From an uncultured Oscillospiraceae bacterium (GTDB taxonomy: Bacteria > Bacillota > Clostridia > Oscillospirales > Ruminococcaceae), in contig USOZ01000101.1 in the NCBI GenBank assembly GCA_900556525.1, forward strand, positions 1-6,699: DNA of 6,699 bases, written 5' to 3'. A program made the translations under genes and the position numbers. The notes under the pieces were generated by a model. It searched no databases. It was not told the origin of the DNA and saw only the letters and a program-made list of their open reading frames with translations. Shown piece by piece: positions 5,690 through 6,699 of the stretch (positions are counted from its first letter, which is position 1; the number at the start of each line of letters is the position of its first letter).

Positions 5690-6544
5690 ATGGAAAATGA
5701 AACTATAACCTCTGCCGTTTGTCCCCAATGCGGCGCGCCGCTTACAGAAGCAGACGAAAACGGAAATATGAAGTGCGAGTTCTGCGGGGCAACAGCTTTA
5801 GACAATAGACACAGCTTTGTCCACACAAGCCATAACTTTGAAGATGACTTGAATCATTATCTTGAAAATGCGGAAATATTGCTGTCAGACAGAGAATATA
5901 ACCGCGCTTTTGACAAATTCAATGAGATCGCTTCAAACTTCTCAAAGGATTACCGCGGATGGTGGGGAATGGCAAGGGCGCTGACGCACAATTTCACCCA
6001 AAAGGACCTGGACGAGGAGATCCACACAAAAGTGAACAAATACTGCACCAACGCCATAGCGAAAGCTCCCGAAGATAAGCGCGAGGAGCTCACGGTGACA
6101 TACAATGAATATAAGGCGGCTGTTAAACAGGTCAGCATCAACATAAAAAAGCTGTACGAAAAGTTTGAACGCAGCGAAAAGCTGATAGCCCTTTCTTTCC
6201 CTGCTTCGATAGTTGTTTACACTGTTTTTATGTTTGTGTACTCAATTATTTATAACCTTATAAATAATCCCGAACTGGGCAATGCGGGCGGCGACATTGT
6301 CGGCGTTATAATACCTGCCTTGATTTTCGGCGTCGCATATGGGATATGGGCTATGGCGCAGGATTCGGACAATGCCATATTCGGAATTTACGCCGCAGTC
6401 GCATTAAGCGCGATCGACTGGGGCGCGGCGTGTTCCATACTAGGGCAAAAATTAGGTTTTACGCATCTGGTTTTAATGCCGTTGGTTTTTGCGGCGGCAT
6501 TTGTTCCGGGATATTTTATGGCGAAAAAAGCCAGAGGATATTAA
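5690..6544 (+). CDS. Zinc-ribbon membrane protein of unknown function
   Basis: A 284-residue protein starts at an ATG with an AAAGGAAG site about seven bases upstream. The N terminus is a zinc ribbon, CPQCGAP with KCEFCGA (C11, C14, C29, C32), the treble-cysteine layout that binds one Zn2+. Residues about 50-165 are helical and charged, with a TPR-like stretch (Y57 to about A97, containing NRAFDKFNEIA and YRGWWGMARAL). The C-terminal part has about four membrane helices, near 166-191, 202-222, 228-251 and 257-277, ending in a short basic tail. The zinc ribbon and helical part would lie on the cytoplasmic side of the membrane. Many Firmicutes carry zinc-ribbon membrane proteins of unknown role, sometimes thought to sense or scaffold. 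It is monocistronic, and I do not recognise a named family. Gene call is firm, function unknown. Confidence 0.9.
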   Translation: MENETITSAVCPQCGAPLTEADENGNMKCEFCGATALDNRHSFVHTSHNFEDDLNHYLENAEILLSDREYNRAFDKFNEIASNFSKDYRGWWGMARALTHNFTQKDLDEEIHTKVNKYCTNAIAKAPEDKREELTVTYNEYKAAVKQVSINIKKLYEKFERSEKLIALSFPASIVVYTVFMFVYSIIYNLINNPELGNAGGDIVGVIIPALIFGVAYGIWAMAQDSDNAIFGIYAAVALSAIDWGAACSILGQKLGFTHLVLMPLVFAAAFVPGYFMAKKARGY

Positions 6545-6699
6545 CGTTTCGCCCTGAGATAATCTTTCTCAACGGAATGAAATGTTTTTATATGGAAGTG
6601 CTGATTAAATCGGGTATACAGATTACGCAAGCAAATTTTTTGTCAGGCGGAAGCCGCCCCCAGTGATTGTATGAAAACGACGCAGGAATACTTGATGTA
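6545..6699. other. Downstream region without a supported gene
   Basis: The 155 bases after the stop codon hold no strong intrinsic terminator. There is a weak 5-bp stem (TGAGA with TCTCA, about 6554-6570) and a short GC hairpin, GGCGG-AAG-CCGCC, at 6646-6658 with no T tract after it. Short frames on both strands lack ribosome binding sites or recognisable products. Confidence 0.4.

Noticed and set aside
6346..6666. 106-codon plus-strand frame overlapping the end of the zinc-ribbon gene
   Set aside because: Most of it is an out-of-frame shadow of that gene. The part after 6577 has no ribosome binding site and no recognisable sequence.
6588..6699. Minus-strand frame of 36 codons open at the right edge
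   Set aside because: It could be the end of a leftward gene, but there is no recognisable motif and no terminator after it.
6671..6699. ATG at 6671 as the start of a gene running off the window
   Set aside because: Only nine codons are visible, with no ribosome binding site or nearby promoter.

Overview
The window looks like a chromosomal segment of a Gram-positive anaerobe of the class Clostridia, probably Oscillospiraceae/Ruminococcaceae-like. This is inferred from the type of Fe-S/FAD oxidoreductase, the mid-range GC with many ATA and GGA codons, the AAGGAG-type ribosome binding sites, perfect sigma-A promoters, and an initiator tRNA with encoded CCA. The species cannot be fixed from the sequence.

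Layout. (1) Positions 1-1110 hold the open 5' side of an Fe-S/FAD oxidoreductase of the GltD/DPYD_N type. It stops long before such proteins normally end, lacks a cysteine its family would have, and changes codon usage part way, so it is probably a remnant or mosaic. A strong terminator follows. (2) A perfect consensus promoter (1169-1197) drives a two-gene operon, 1265-3169 and 3162-4970, encoding two full-length ABC exporter half-transporters. The genes overlap by 8 bases and most likely form a heterodimer; the substrate is unknown. The first gene starts at a TTG chosen by a strong ribosome binding site. (3) Another perfect promoter drives initiator tRNA-fMet (5094-5169), preceded by a perfect hairpin and followed by a strong terminator. 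(4) Positions 5216-5580 have no protein gene but are not empty. They hold two diverged copies of one structured element (5290-5355 and 5414-5476), each preceded on the minus strand by its own sigma-A promoter. The best reading is two tandem leftward small RNA genes. (5) A further perfect promoter, divergent from the upstream small-RNA promoter, drives a 284-residue protein with an N-terminal zinc ribbon, a helical middle and about four membrane helices (5690-6544). The last 155 bases show no supported gene.

The genes do not form one pathway: this is a series of short independent transcription units. The part most likely to be undescribed is the pair of small RNAs. Both copies keep TTCAWTCCATA, a 15-base hairpin and AAGGAG at identical spacing, while the flanking helices differ in sequence and remain paired. 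Read on the minus strand, the conserved CUCCUU resembles the anti-Shine-Dalgarno sequence of 16S rRNA.
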